NCBI GenBank assembly: GCA_934155165.1
Contig: CAKPGS010000024.1
Coordinates: 1-20,225 of the forward strand
Direction of reading: 5' to 3'
DNA from: an uncultured Clostridia bacterium
GTDB lineage: Bacteria; Bacillota; Clostridia; TANB77; CAG-508
Length of the DNA stretch: 20,225 nucleotides
Below, one piece after another: positions 7,174-15,470 of the stretch. The position numbers were made by a program, and so were the translations under genes. Under the pieces are notes generated by a model. The model made no database searches. It was not told the DNA's origin and was given only the letters and a program-made list of their open reading frames with translations. Position 1 is the first letter of the stretch. Each line of letters begins with the position of its first letter.

Positions 7174-7304
7174 ATAATTTGAAAGTTTCCATTTATTTTT
7201 TTACAAGTATTGTGGGGACCTTTTTAGAAACTGTTTGAACGTTAGTGATTTACAGTTTCTTAAATGGGGAGCGCAGTAAAAAAATAAATAAACTTGAAAA
7301 TTAT
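7174..7304. repeat. MITE-like inverted-repeat element between the two transketolase genes
   Basis: Fills most of the 215-base gap. Outer arms: ATTTATTTTTTTAC (7191-7204) and GTAAAAAAATAAAT (7276-7289) are perfect reverse complements; the match goes on outward, after a 2-base gap, with AAGTTT / AAACTT and ATAATTT / AAATTAT, to about 7174 and 7304. Inside, TTTAGAAACTGT (7223-7234) pairs with ACAGTTTCTTAAA (7252-7264, one bulged base) around a loop holding AACGTT. GC-rich blocks TGTGGGGACC and GGGGAGCGCAG lie between the stems. No open frame. It may be a small non-autonomous mobile element or a structured RNA; I cannot tell which. Confidence 0.5.
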
Positions 7305-7315
7305 AATTTGAGTAT

Positions 7316-8134
7316 CTATTTTAATTCTCTTAATGCAATTTCATATTGTTCTTCATTTGGAGCTTTTCCATGCCATCCAACTTGATTTTCCATAAAGGAA
7401 ACTCCTTTTCCTTTTATAGTTTTTGCAATTATTACAGTTGGTTTTTCTTTTATATTTTTTGCTACTTCAAAAGCTTTTAGTATTTCATCTATATCGTTTC
7501 CATCTATATTTATTACTTGGAATCCAAAACTTTTGAATTTTTCATCTATTGGATATGAACTCATTACTTTATCTATTGGTCCATCTATTTGCAAATTGTT
7601 GTTATCTACTATTACACATAAATTGTCTAATTTATATTTATTAGCACTCATTGCTGCTTCCCAAACTTGACCTTCTTCTATTTCGCCATCTCCTAAAATG
7701 CAATATACTCTATAATTTTTATTATCAAGTTTTCCTGCTATTGCCATTCCATTTGCAGCAGATAATCCTTGTCCCAAAGAACCTGATGTCATATCTACAC
7801 CTGATACTTTATTCATATCTGGATGACCTTGTAAATTACTGCTTATATTTCTAAATGTTTCTAATTCGTTTTTATCGAAAAAACCTTTTTCAGCTAAAAC
7901 AGCATATAATGCAGGTGAGCAATGCCCTTTAGATAACACTAATCTATCTCTATTTTCCATCTTTGGATTTTTCTCATCTATATTCATTTCATTAAAATAT
8001 AATACTGTTAGAATATCTGCTATAGATAGTGAGCCACCAGGATGTCCAGATTGGGCTTTGTATACCTGTGTTACAATGCTCTTTCTAACCTCTTTTGAGA
8101 TTCTTTTTAATTCATTAATATCTGTTATTTTCAT
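7316..8134 (-). CDS. Transketolase, N-terminal subunit
   Basis: Thiamine-diphosphate-binding subunit of split transketolase, partner of the downstream C subunit. 272 residues, full length for the family. Seen: YKAQSGHPGGSLSIADILTV (the SGHPG motif near residue 30), DRLVLSKGHCSPALYAVLAE, MTSGSLGQGLSAANGMAIA, and the cofactor-binding motif GDGEIEEGQVWEAAMSANKY continuing to NLCVIVDNNNLQIDG (GDG...NN), then the C-terminal KTIKGKGVSFMENQVGWHGK. Start ATG with AGGAG 8 bases upstream. A TATAAT (8158-8163) just outside the T tract of repeat copy B could be its -10 box, but no good -35 is present. Transcribed ahead of the C subunit and probably the SpaA-like gene. Confidence 0.94.
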   Translation of the reverse strand: MKITDINELKRISKEVRKSIVTQVYKAQSGHPGGSLSIADILTVLYFNEMNIDEKNPKMENRDRLVLSKGHCSPALYAVLAEKGFFDKNELETFRNISSNLQGHPDMNKVSGVDMTSGSLGQGLSAANGMAIAGKLDNKNYRVYCILGDGEIEEGQVWEAAMSANKYKLDNLCVIVDNNNLQIDGPIDKVMSSYPIDEKFKSFGFQVINIDGNDIDEILKAFEVAKNIKEKPTVIIAKTIKGKGVSFMENQVGWHGKAPNEEQYEIALRELK

Positions 8135-8168
8135 TTTTTCTCCTACATTATTTATTAATTATAAAAAA

Positions 8169-8212
8169 GTGGCTTCTCCACGCGGGTCGTCGAGGACGCC
8201 GACCCCTACATT
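8169..8212 (+). repeat. GC-rich interspersed repeat, copy B
   Basis: 44 bases matching copy A (4835-4878) at 39 positions without gaps: GTGGCTTCTCCACGCGGGTC, then GTCGAGGACGCCGACCCC and TACATT. On the minus strand GTGG...CCAC followed by TTTTTT (8163-8168) forms a weaker terminator than copy A because one stem pair is lost (A/G mismatch). It probably ends the transcript of the gene at 8337-9881. An apparent short frame across this repeat (8159-8359, minus) is not a gene. Confidence 0.8.
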
Positions 8213-8260
8213 GTCTGACAATATTTTTATATCAAGACAATAATTATGCAGATTTTCATT

Positions 8261-8291
8261 GCGGGTCGCCCTAAGGACGCCGACCCCTACA
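8261..8291 (+). repeat. GC-rich interspersed repeat, partial copy C
   Basis: GCGGGTCGCCCTAAGGACGC followed by CGACCCCTACA, close to the right two thirds of copy B with a small internal change (CGTCG-A versus CGCCCTAA). It lacks the GTGGC hairpin. Same orientation as copies A and B, 48 bases after copy B. Confidence 0.7.
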
Positions 8292-8336
8292 ACGTTTGAT
8301 TTTAATTCATTTGAATGTTCAAAATATATTATCGTT

Positions 8337-9881
8337 TTAAGAATGTTTTCCTTTTCCATGTTTGCGGCGTGTTCTTCCTTCTGAAAATTCTATTCTTGTA
8401 TTTCTACTAAAGAATTCATCCATTTTTGTTTCTGCATTTTCTGTTTTTTCATTATTATTCACATTTTGTTCTATTTCATTTTGTTCTTCTTTTTCTGTAT
8501 TGTTATTTAAATTATTTTCTGTGATATTTCTATTATCTTCTATTAATATTTCTTGTTCACCGTTTTTTATTTTATATAAATCTTCTAATATATTATTTTC
8601 TTCTTTTGGTTCTTCGTATTTAGAATTTATATATTCTTCATCATTATCTTCGTTATATCTATTTTTATTGTTCTTTTTTTCTTTTAAATTATTTGTACTT
8701 TCATAACATTCTTTGGCTATAAATATTATTCCTATAAATGTTATTAAACATACTAAAGAACTTATTATTATTCTTTTTTTCATTAATTCTTTTGAATTAT
8801 CCAAAACATCATCTGTTTCTTCTAATACTGGTTTTGCTTCTGTTTCAACTATTTCCTGTTTTACAACTTTTATTGTATATGTTACTGTTTCATAACCTTC
8901 TGCTTCTACTTTTATTGTTACAATAGTTTCTCCGTCTGTTAATTCCTTGTTTCCTTCTATTGTAACTTTTGCTCCATCTATATTTGGAAGTGCATTAATA
9001 TACAATTCTTTTAAATCTAAATAATCATTTCCAAGTATTACTGTATATTCAAAAACTTCTGAATCAAAATTTGGATCTAATTTTGCATTTAAGTTATCAT
9101 CTAAAACTAAATTATCTAAACGTAATTTTTGTTTTTGTTCATCTTCTTTGTCTGTTGTTTTCTCATCATCTATTTCATTTGGTATTACTTCACTTTCTTC
9201 TGAATTTTTTGTTACAATAATTTTGTATCCATCAAAACTATAGCTTCTTTGACCGCTCTCTAAATTTTTAGTATATGTATTTGATGTTCCATCAGTATAT
9301 TTTACTAAAACTTTTAATTGTTGAACATCTTTTCCAACAGTTACTCTATAAGGGCCCTTTTTTGAAGCTGTAAAGCCTGAAAAATTTACTGGACTTGTTG
9401 ATATCATTTTTACAGTTTTACCAGAGTTGTTTGAACTACCATTATTTGAAGAATTTCCACTGTTGCCTGAATTGTTGTTATTGTTTCCACTATTACTTGG
9501 ATTTGAAGCACTTTTCACATTTATAGACAAGCTTTTACTACCAGATATTGGATTCTCATCGCCATCTCCTAGTCCACTTCCACCAGGAGTAGCAGTTACA
9601 TTAATTGTTCCAGCATTTTTTGCAACTAATGTAACTTGTTTCGTATCATTTTGTAAAAAAACACTACTGCTACTCAAACTTGAATTACTAGCAGTTATAT
9701 TAACCTGTCCATATGCATTATTTCCCTTTATATATATTGTAACTGTATCTCCTACATTTACAGATTGAGATGATGCAGATATGCTAAAACTTCCTGCAGC
9801 ATATACAACATCTTTCATATTTATAATTATAAGAAATAATATGAATATTAATAATGTTTTTAATATAATATTTTTTTTCAT
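8337..9881 (-). CDS. Single-pass surface protein with Ig-like and cadherin-like beta-sandwich domains and a long cytoplasmic tail
   Basis: 514 residues. Signal peptide 1-29 (LKTLLIFILFLIIINM, cut near VYAA). Residues 30-123 look like a bacterial Ig-like domain (VNVGDTVTIYIKGNNAYGQV, TVTATPG-type strands). 125-155 is a Ser/Asn/Gly linker. 157-226 is a beta-rich module. 253-341 fits the cadherin-like beta-sandwich family (LRLDNLVLDDNLNAKLDPNF, then FEYTVILGN, EGYETVTYTIKVVKQ). A single membrane segment lies at about 369-389, followed by some 125 residues of charged, Asn/Glu-rich tail ending RRKHGKGKHS, presumably cytoplasmic. There is no sortase motif. It starts 12 bases after the glucosaminidase gene with GGGAGG, so the two are one operon. 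A role in wall-hydrolase control or anchoring is inference only. Confidence 0.75.
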   Translation of the reverse strand: MKKNIILKTLLIFILFLIIINMKDVVYAAGSFSISASSQSVNVGDTVTIYIKGNNAYGQVNITASNSSLSSSSVFLQNDTKQVTLVAKNAGTINVTATPGGSGLGDGDENPISGSKSLSINVKSASNPSNSGNNNNNSGNSGNSSNNGSSNNSGKTVKMISTSPVNFSGFTASKKGPYRVTVGKDVQQLKVLVKYTDGTSNTYTKNLESGQRSYSFDGYKIIVTKNSEESEVIPNEIDDEKTTDKEDEQKQKLRLDNLVLDDNLNAKLDPNFDSEVFEYTVILGNDYLDLKELYINALPNIDGAKVTIEGNKELTDGETIVTIKVEAEGYETVTYTIKVVKQEIVETEAKPVLEETDDVLDNSKELMKKRIIISSLVCLITFIGIIFIAKECYESTNNLKEKKNNKNRYNEDNDEEYINSKYEEPKEENNILEDLYKIKNGEQEILIEDNRNITENNLNNNTEKEEQNEIEQNVNNNEKTENAETKMDEFFSRNTRIEFSEGRTRRKHGKGKHS

Positions 9882-9893
9882 ATTTCCTCCCTA

Positions 9894-11642
9894 TTATAAT
9901 TCAATTTTTTTACTTCCCATTATATAGTTCATTATTCTTATATAATCAAACGAATCAACCTTACCATCTCTATTAGCATCTGCTGCTATTTTTTCTTCTT
10001 CAGATAATTGTTTTTTACCCATTATATAATTCATTATTCTTATATAGTCAAATGAATCAACTGTTCCAGAACTGTTAGCATCTCCCAACTTAGCAACTGT
10101 AAATGTTCCTGCATTTGTAGTTATTACTGCTCCCGTTCCTAAATTATCTGTATCTCCTATATCTTTTCCATCTTTTTTAGCTGATGTTACTGTATATTTT
10201 GTTTTTATATTTTTAATTGTTGTTCCTGGTTCTGTTATTATTTTATTGCTTTCAACTTTAAAACCTGTTGTAGCTTCTGGTTGATTATTGTTATTATTTC
10301 CGTTATCAGTTGGTTGTGATGGTACAGAATATGTATCTGCTTTTGTATTTACTTGAGTCAAATATTCCCTTGCTACATAACCTACTTGACCAGATTCTGT
10401 TGATACTTTACTCCATGTGTATCCATTAGCAGCTCCAGCATTTTCCTCAATCATATTTACTACTATATCTTTATTTAGTCTTCCTAAACTTGTATATCCT
10501 GTTCCAGGTCCTGATCTAAATCCCACTGAATTATAGCTTGAACTAATGTAATATAAATTTCCACTTGTTAAGTTACTTGGTTTCTTTACTGCCGTTGGCA
10601 TATTTTTATATACAGGAATTATAAATGTTAATTCTCCATCTAGCCATTCATTATTTGTGTATTTATCAAATAATATTTTTGCTTGGTTTGTTGGATCTTG
10701 TACGTTTGTCATATATTGATGTGTATATAATTGACTTTTTTCGCTACCTACAACATCAAATTTAAAAGTATATTTTGTATTTTGTCCTGCTTTTATATAT
10801 GAGTTTGATATTAATTTTGCTCCTTCTACTATTGCTGTTCTTTCGCTATGCCATCCTGCATTGTTTGCATATGCTAAACCTCTTGTAACAGCGCCTGTTC
10901 CATCTGTTGCTCCATAATTATAAAAATTATATGTATGTGGATATGTACTATCTGTTCCGGATGCCATTTTAGGTGGATTTCCTGGAGAGTTTTTACCTAT
11001 TTCTTGGAAAATTTTAGTTATTATACTTAATGCACTTTCTCCAGATGCTGCAGATGCATCATATATTATTTGTGCATAGCTTTCTCCTGTTGAACAATTT
11101 CCTTGCATGAAGCTTCCATTAAGTGCTTTTTGAATGTCTGCTACAGATAATGGTGAACTATTTGATAAATCTAAAAATTGGAATATTGTTGTTTCTGTTA
11201 ATGAATTTCTTGGATCTAAATAGTATTTTACTATTTTACCAGAAGCACAATAATATCCATCTCCGCCATATTCTTTTTTGGTATGCTTTGCTGAACAATA
11301 CCAACGAGAATCATTTCCCTTCAATATTGTGTTTCTATAACAAGCATTTTCGTTTGAGGTATTTACCATTTCATTCCAATCTATATCTGTGTAAAACGCC
11401 TTAAATTTCCAATTATTATGCCCAGTTTCATCTACCAACTTGTTTAATAAAACTTGGTAGCTTTCTGGAAAAGCACTTATACCATTGTTATTATTTTCGT
11501 TTGCATTTATTGTTATCTGGTTATAGCTTGCTGCATTAGATTTTGCTGGTATAAAGGCTATAACGTTTATTAATATTACAAGTATTAAAATTATGCAGTT
11601 TATTCTTTTTATTGTATTTTTAGAAAAAGATTTAATTTTCAT
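9894..11642 (-). CDS. Exported endo-beta-N-acetylglucosaminidase-like wall hydrolase with SH3b and dockerin domains
   Basis: 582 residues from the chosen start. Signal peptide 1-38 (KRINCIILILVILINVIAFI, cut after NAA). Residues 57-345: catalytic region of a glucosaminidase type seen in Clostridia (FPESYQVLLNKLVDETGHNN, WKFKAFYTDIDWNEMV, YLDPRNSLTETTIFQFLDL, IITKIFQEIG with a probable catalytic Glu, YNFYNYGAT). Residues 362-432: bacterial SH3 domain (VGFRSGPGTGYTSLGRLN, GYVAREYL), normally for wall binding. Residues 519-582: type I dockerin with two calcium loops, DANSSGTVDSFD and DANRDGKVDSFD. The frame extends upstream to an ATG at 11717, but that lies on the -35 box of a strong promoter; the ATG at 11642 has AAGGAGGAG just upstream and begins a proper signal peptide. 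First gene of an operon with the surface protein at 8337-9881. Confidence 0.88.
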   Translation of the reverse strand: MKIKSFSKNTIKRINCIILILVILINVIAFIPAKSNAASYNQITINANENNNNGISAFPESYQVLLNKLVDETGHNNWKFKAFYTDIDWNEMVNTSNENACYRNTILKGNDSRWYCSAKHTKKEYGGDGYYCASGKIVKYYLDPRNSLTETTIFQFLDLSNSSPLSVADIQKALNGSFMQGNCSTGESYAQIIYDASAASGESALSIITKIFQEIGKNSPGNPPKMASGTDSTYPHTYNFYNYGATDGTGAVTRGLAYANNAGWHSERTAIVEGAKLISNSYIKAGQNTKYTFKFDVVGSEKSQLYTHQYMTNVQDPTNQAKILFDKYTNNEWLDGELTFIIPVYKNMPTAVKKPSNLTSGNLYYISSSYNSVGFRSGPGTGYTSLGRLNKDIVVNMIEENAGAANGYTWSKVSTESGQVGYVAREYLTQVNTKADTYSVPSQPTDNGNNNNNQPEATTGFKVESNKIITEPGTTIKNIKTKYTVTSAKKDGKDIGDTDNLGTGAVITTNAGTFTVAKLGDANSSGTVDSFDYIRIMNYIMGKKQLSEEEKIAADANRDGKVDSFDYIRIMNYIMGSKKIEL

Positions 11643-11688
11643 TTTCAATCTCCTCCTTCTTTTGTATTTTGACATTTTCTTCATTAAT

Positions 11689-11717
11689 AGTATATAATAA
11701 CAGTATTTTTTAGTCAA
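11689..11717 (-). promoter_or_regulatory. Strong sigma-A promoter of the glucosaminidase operon
   Basis: Minus strand: TTGACT (11712-11717), exactly 17 bases, TATACT (11689-11694); each box differs from consensus by one base. Transcription would begin near 11682, leaving a leader of about 40 bases and ruling out translation starts upstream of it. This fixes the glucosaminidase start at 11642. Confidence 0.8.
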
Positions 11718-11750
11718 CGAATTTGGAAATTTGTAACATAAATGTAATAT

Positions 11751-11773
11751 AAAAAGGCAACCTATAGGTTGCC
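11751..11773 (-). terminator. Rho-independent terminator after addA
   Basis: GGCAACC (11756-11762), loop TATA, GGTTGCC (11767-11773): a perfect 7-base stem followed on the minus strand by TTTTT (11751-11755). It lies 13 bases after the addA stop codon and upstream of the glucosaminidase promoter. Confidence 0.9.
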
Positions 11774-11786
11774 AATATTCAAACTT

Positions 11787-14700
11787 TTATAATTTAATTG
11801 CCTTATCTAAGTAAGTCGAATATATGTATATTTTGTCTACTTTTCTGTTTAAAGCTTCTTCAAGTGCTTTTTTGTATAAGTCTAGCTGAACTTTATACTT
11901 TTCTTTTAAAATATTTTCATTATTATTTTCAACATAATCAGTTTTGTAATCTAATAGCACAAGTTCATTTTCTTTATTTATATAATATAAATCTATTATT
12001 CCTTGCACCAATACAGGTTTTCCTGTTTTTCCTCCATATATTTCTTTTGAAGGTACATTTATATAAAAAGGTTTCTCTTTTTCTACTAATTTAGCTGTTT
12101 TTAGTTCTTCATATATTTTGCTTTTAGTAAAATTTAGTACTTTATTTATATTTATGTTTTCTGCCTCTAAACTTGTTATTATTTTTTTTGCTTCTAATTC
12201 TTCCACCATTTCTTTTAAACTAGAATATGTATATTCTTTTCTATAATCTAACCATTGCATACATAAATGTATTAATGTTCCTTTTCTTGATGCTGAAACT
12301 TTTTCTTCTGCAATAAATTTAGGTGTTTGCATTATTATTTCTTGCTTATTTTCTGCATTACTTTTATTTTTCTTTATTTCGCTAACACTCATTTTGCTTG
12401 CCATTTTTGTTAATTCTTCATTTTTATATTTCCAACTTATTTTTTCTAATATTTTGCTATCTAATTTTTTAGATTTTTTTATCTTTTCATTAATAATATC
12501 AGATAAATTTATACTTTCTTCTTGTACATTTTCGTTTTCTAAAATTTCTTCCTTATCTATTATATTAAATTCAAAGTATTCCTTCATTTTTTCTTTATTT
12601 TTTGAATATACAAATTCTATCCAATGCATATAGCTTAGATATCTATGCATTGCTAATTTAGATATTTTTTTATTTTTAAATTTTGCTACAGTTTCTTCTT
12701 TTTCTTTTATTTCTTCTTCTGCATCTCTTGAAGTACCTGTTATATATAATTTTTCTTTTGCTCTTGTTAGTGCAACATACAAAACTCTCATTTCCTCTGA
12801 AATGTTTTCATTTTTTACTTTTAGTTTTATTGCTTCTTTTGCTAAAGTGTTATATTCTATTCTTTTTCTGTAATCAATATATTTCGGACCTATTCCTAAG
12901 TCTTGATCTAATAAAACACTGTTTTTTAAGTCATTCATATTAAATTGTTTTGAACTATTACATAGAAAAACAACAGGGAACTCGAGTCCTTTACTTTTAT
13001 GTATACTCATAATTCTGACAACATCTTCATTTTCTCCTATTATTTTTGCTGCATCTAAATCTCCACTACTTGTTTTTACCTTTTCTATAAAATTTATAAA
13101 ATTAAATAATCCTGAAAAACTTGCATTTTCATAATCTTTTGCTTTTTCAAATAACATTTTTAAGTTTGCTTGTCTTAAACTACCATTTTTCATCAATCCT
13201 ACATATTCATAATATGAGGTTTCTTCATATATTTTCCAAATTAATTCATCTAAACTTAAGTATTCTTGTTCTTCTCTCCATGTTTCTATTTTATTTAAAA
13301 AATTTTCTATTTTTTCTCTTAGAGTCTTATCAACCTGTAATATTGCTTTTTGCATGCATTCATAGAAATTACAATTTCTATCTGTTAGTCTAATTTCAAC
13401 TAATTCATTATCTGAAAAACCACCTATCATGCTTCTTAAAACTGTTACAAATGGTATGTCTTGCATTGGATTATTTATTATTTTAAGTGTTGCCATAATT
13501 GTTTGAATCTCTGTACTTTCTAAATATTCCGAAGTTGAATCGCTATACACTGGTATATTTGCTTCTGATAAAGTTTTTTCATATATAGGTGCAACATTTG
13601 ATGTAGCTCTTAATAAAATTACAATATCTTTGTATTTTAAATTTCTATATTGTTTTTGTTTAATATCGTATACTTGAAATTGGTTATTTATAAGCTCTTG
13701 TATCTTATTTGCTACAAATTTAGATTCAATCATATTTTTTTCTATAGGCTCACTATTTTCCTCTGCTTCTTCATCTTCTAGCTTTTCTTCATACATATCC
13801 CATTCGTTTTTTTCTTTTTCTTTTAAATTTATTAAATAGCATTCTGCTTTCGTATCGTTTCTTTCTGGATAGCTTGCTCCTAAATTCAGATATTCATTCT
13901 CATTATATTCAATATTGCCAAGCTCTTTTGACATTATTTCTTCAAATATTATATTAGTTAAGTTTAATACTGAATCTCTACTTCTAAAGTTTTTAAATAA
14001 TTGTATTTTTAAAGAATCTTCTTCCTTTTTATTTTCTTTTAGTTTGTAATTATTATATTTTTCTAAAAATAATTCTGGTCTTGCTTGCCTAAATTTATAT
14101 ATGCTTTGTTTAACATCCCCAACCATAAATACGTTTTTTCCAGTAGATATTTTACTTAAAATATATTCTTGAACTAAGTTACTATCTTGATATTCATCTA
14201 TTGCAATTTCAGTAAACTTACTCATATAATTTTTTGCTACTTCTGTTGGAATATAATTGCCTTTTTCATCTTTTTTTACTAAAATTTTCAATGCAAAATG
14301 TTCAATATCGCTAAAATCTATTATGTTTTTTTCCTTTTTCTTTTGGCTAAATCTTTCTGCAAATTCTATAATTATATCTTTTAGACTTTTTAGATAATTA
14401 TATGTAAATGCAATGTCTTCTATGGCTTCTTTTGAAGTATATTGTCCCATTTCTTTCTTTTTATCATTAAAAGATTTATTTATTTTTGTTCTTTTTTTAT
14501 GTGCTAAATCTTTTATATTTGAAGTTATTTTTTTATCTGTTGGCCACGTTTTAAATTTAAAATCAACTAATTTAAAAACAAATTCATCCCAAGTATTTGT
14601 TTTTAAATTTTCCAGATTTTCTATATCTGTTTTTATTGCTTTTGAATATTTTTCTAATTCATAATTTGTTTCTAACAATTCTACTACATTTTGTAAATTA

Positions 14701-15384
14701 ATTTCGGTTTCTTCAATAAATTCTAAATAACTTTTTAATAAAATTTCTCCCCATGCAGTATCTTCAAATTTTACATTTGTATCTATGTTGAATTTTTCTA
14801 CCACTTGTTCAAGCCATTCCTTTGGAAACGGACTACTTTGTATAAATTTATATACATCTAAAACTAAATTTCTTAATTCATCATCGCCTCTATAACTTGA
14901 ATATGTTTCAACTAACTCAAGAAAATCTTTGTCTCCTAAGTTGTATTTTTCTTCAAATAACTCATCTAATACATCCATTTTTAATAACTCAATTTCAGAG
15001 CTTTCACCTATTCTAAAATTCGGTGATATATCTATTTCGAAAAAGTTATTTTTTATAACTTCTAAACAAAAAGAGTGAATTGTACTTATATTTGCCTTAT
15101 TTAATAAAGTTATTTGTCTCTGTAAGTGAACATCTTCAGGATTTTCTTCTATTTTTTTATATATAGCTTCTAAAATTCTCTCCTTCATTTCACTTGCAGC
15201 TGCATTTGTAAAAGTAACAATTAAAATACTATCTATATTAATTTTATCCTTTATTATTTTTTGAATCATTCTTTCAACTAAAACTGCGGTCTTACCACTA
15301 CCGTGCAGCAGCAGCAACTAAAATGTTACTCCCATTTTCTTCAATAGCTAGTTTTTGTTCTTTAGTCCATTTAGTTTCACTCAT
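11787..15384 (-). CDS. addA: ATP-dependent helicase/nuclease subunit A, frameshifted in the Walker A motif
   Basis: AddA, the UvrD-type helicase and nuclease subunit of the AddAB recombination enzyme. From the ATG at 15382-15384 (GGAGG upstream) it reads MSETKWTKEQKLAIEENGSN, ILVAAAA, then a stop because of one extra base at 15303; without it the frame runs GSGKTAVLVERM and on to 11787, 1198 residues, the normal size. Helicase motifs, restored numbering: Walker A about 28-32, TFTNAAASEMKERI, Walker B IAIDEYQDSN, VGDVKQSIYKFRQARPEL, IMSIHKSKGLEFPVVFLCN, VLYVALTRAKEKLYITGT. The C-terminal RecB-type nuclease has GTLIHLCMQWLDY and VLLDYKTDY. As given, the longest open frame starts only at about 15317 (TTG) without a ribosome binding site. 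Either the base is an error or the gene is inactivated. addB, normally directly upstream, is absent here. Confidence 0.9.
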
Positions 15385-15417
15385 TTTTTCCTCCAAAAAG
15401 CTTTTTTGTTATTAAGA

Positions 15418-15426
15418 ATTATATCA
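15418..15426 (-). promoter_or_regulatory. Extended -10 promoter of addA
   Basis: Minus-strand TGATATAAT: a perfect TATAAT (15418-15423) with the TG-n extension, about 35 bases before the addA ATG. No good -35 box; that position falls in the preceding terminator. Extended -10 promoters can work without a -35. Confidence 0.55.
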
Positions 15427-15437
15427 TTGTAAAATTA

Positions 15438-15464
15438 AAAAATCTACCAAAAAGGTAGATTTTT
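15438..15464. terminator. Bidirectional Rho-independent terminator between the two-module gene and addA
   Basis: AAAAATCTACC (15438-15448), loop AAAAA, GGTAGATTTTT (15454-15464): a perfect 11-base inverted repeat with T tracts on both strands. It ends the 15471-16971 gene, so addA needs its own promoter. Confidence 0.9.
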
Positions 15465-15470
15465 CTTTAA

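Noticed and set aside
7174..7304. Simple Rho-independent terminator between the transketolase subunits
   Set aside because: The arms are too long, nested and widely spaced, and termination there would cut the C subunit off from its partner without a visible promoter of its own.
6171..8134. 1-deoxyxylulose-5-phosphate synthase in two parts
   Set aside because: The sequence and subunit lengths match split transketolase; DXS is a single chain of about 620 residues.
8159..8359. A 66-codon minus-strand open frame between the transketolase N subunit and the surface-protein gene
   Set aside because: It is made of two GC-rich repeat copies plus spacer and overlaps the start of the repeat hairpin and the 3' end of the 8337-9881 gene; no ribosome binding site or protein-like composition.
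11643..11717. ATG at 11717 as the glucosaminidase start
   Set aside because: It lies on the -35 box of the gene's own promoter and would put basic residues with no signal-peptide character in front of the true signal peptide.
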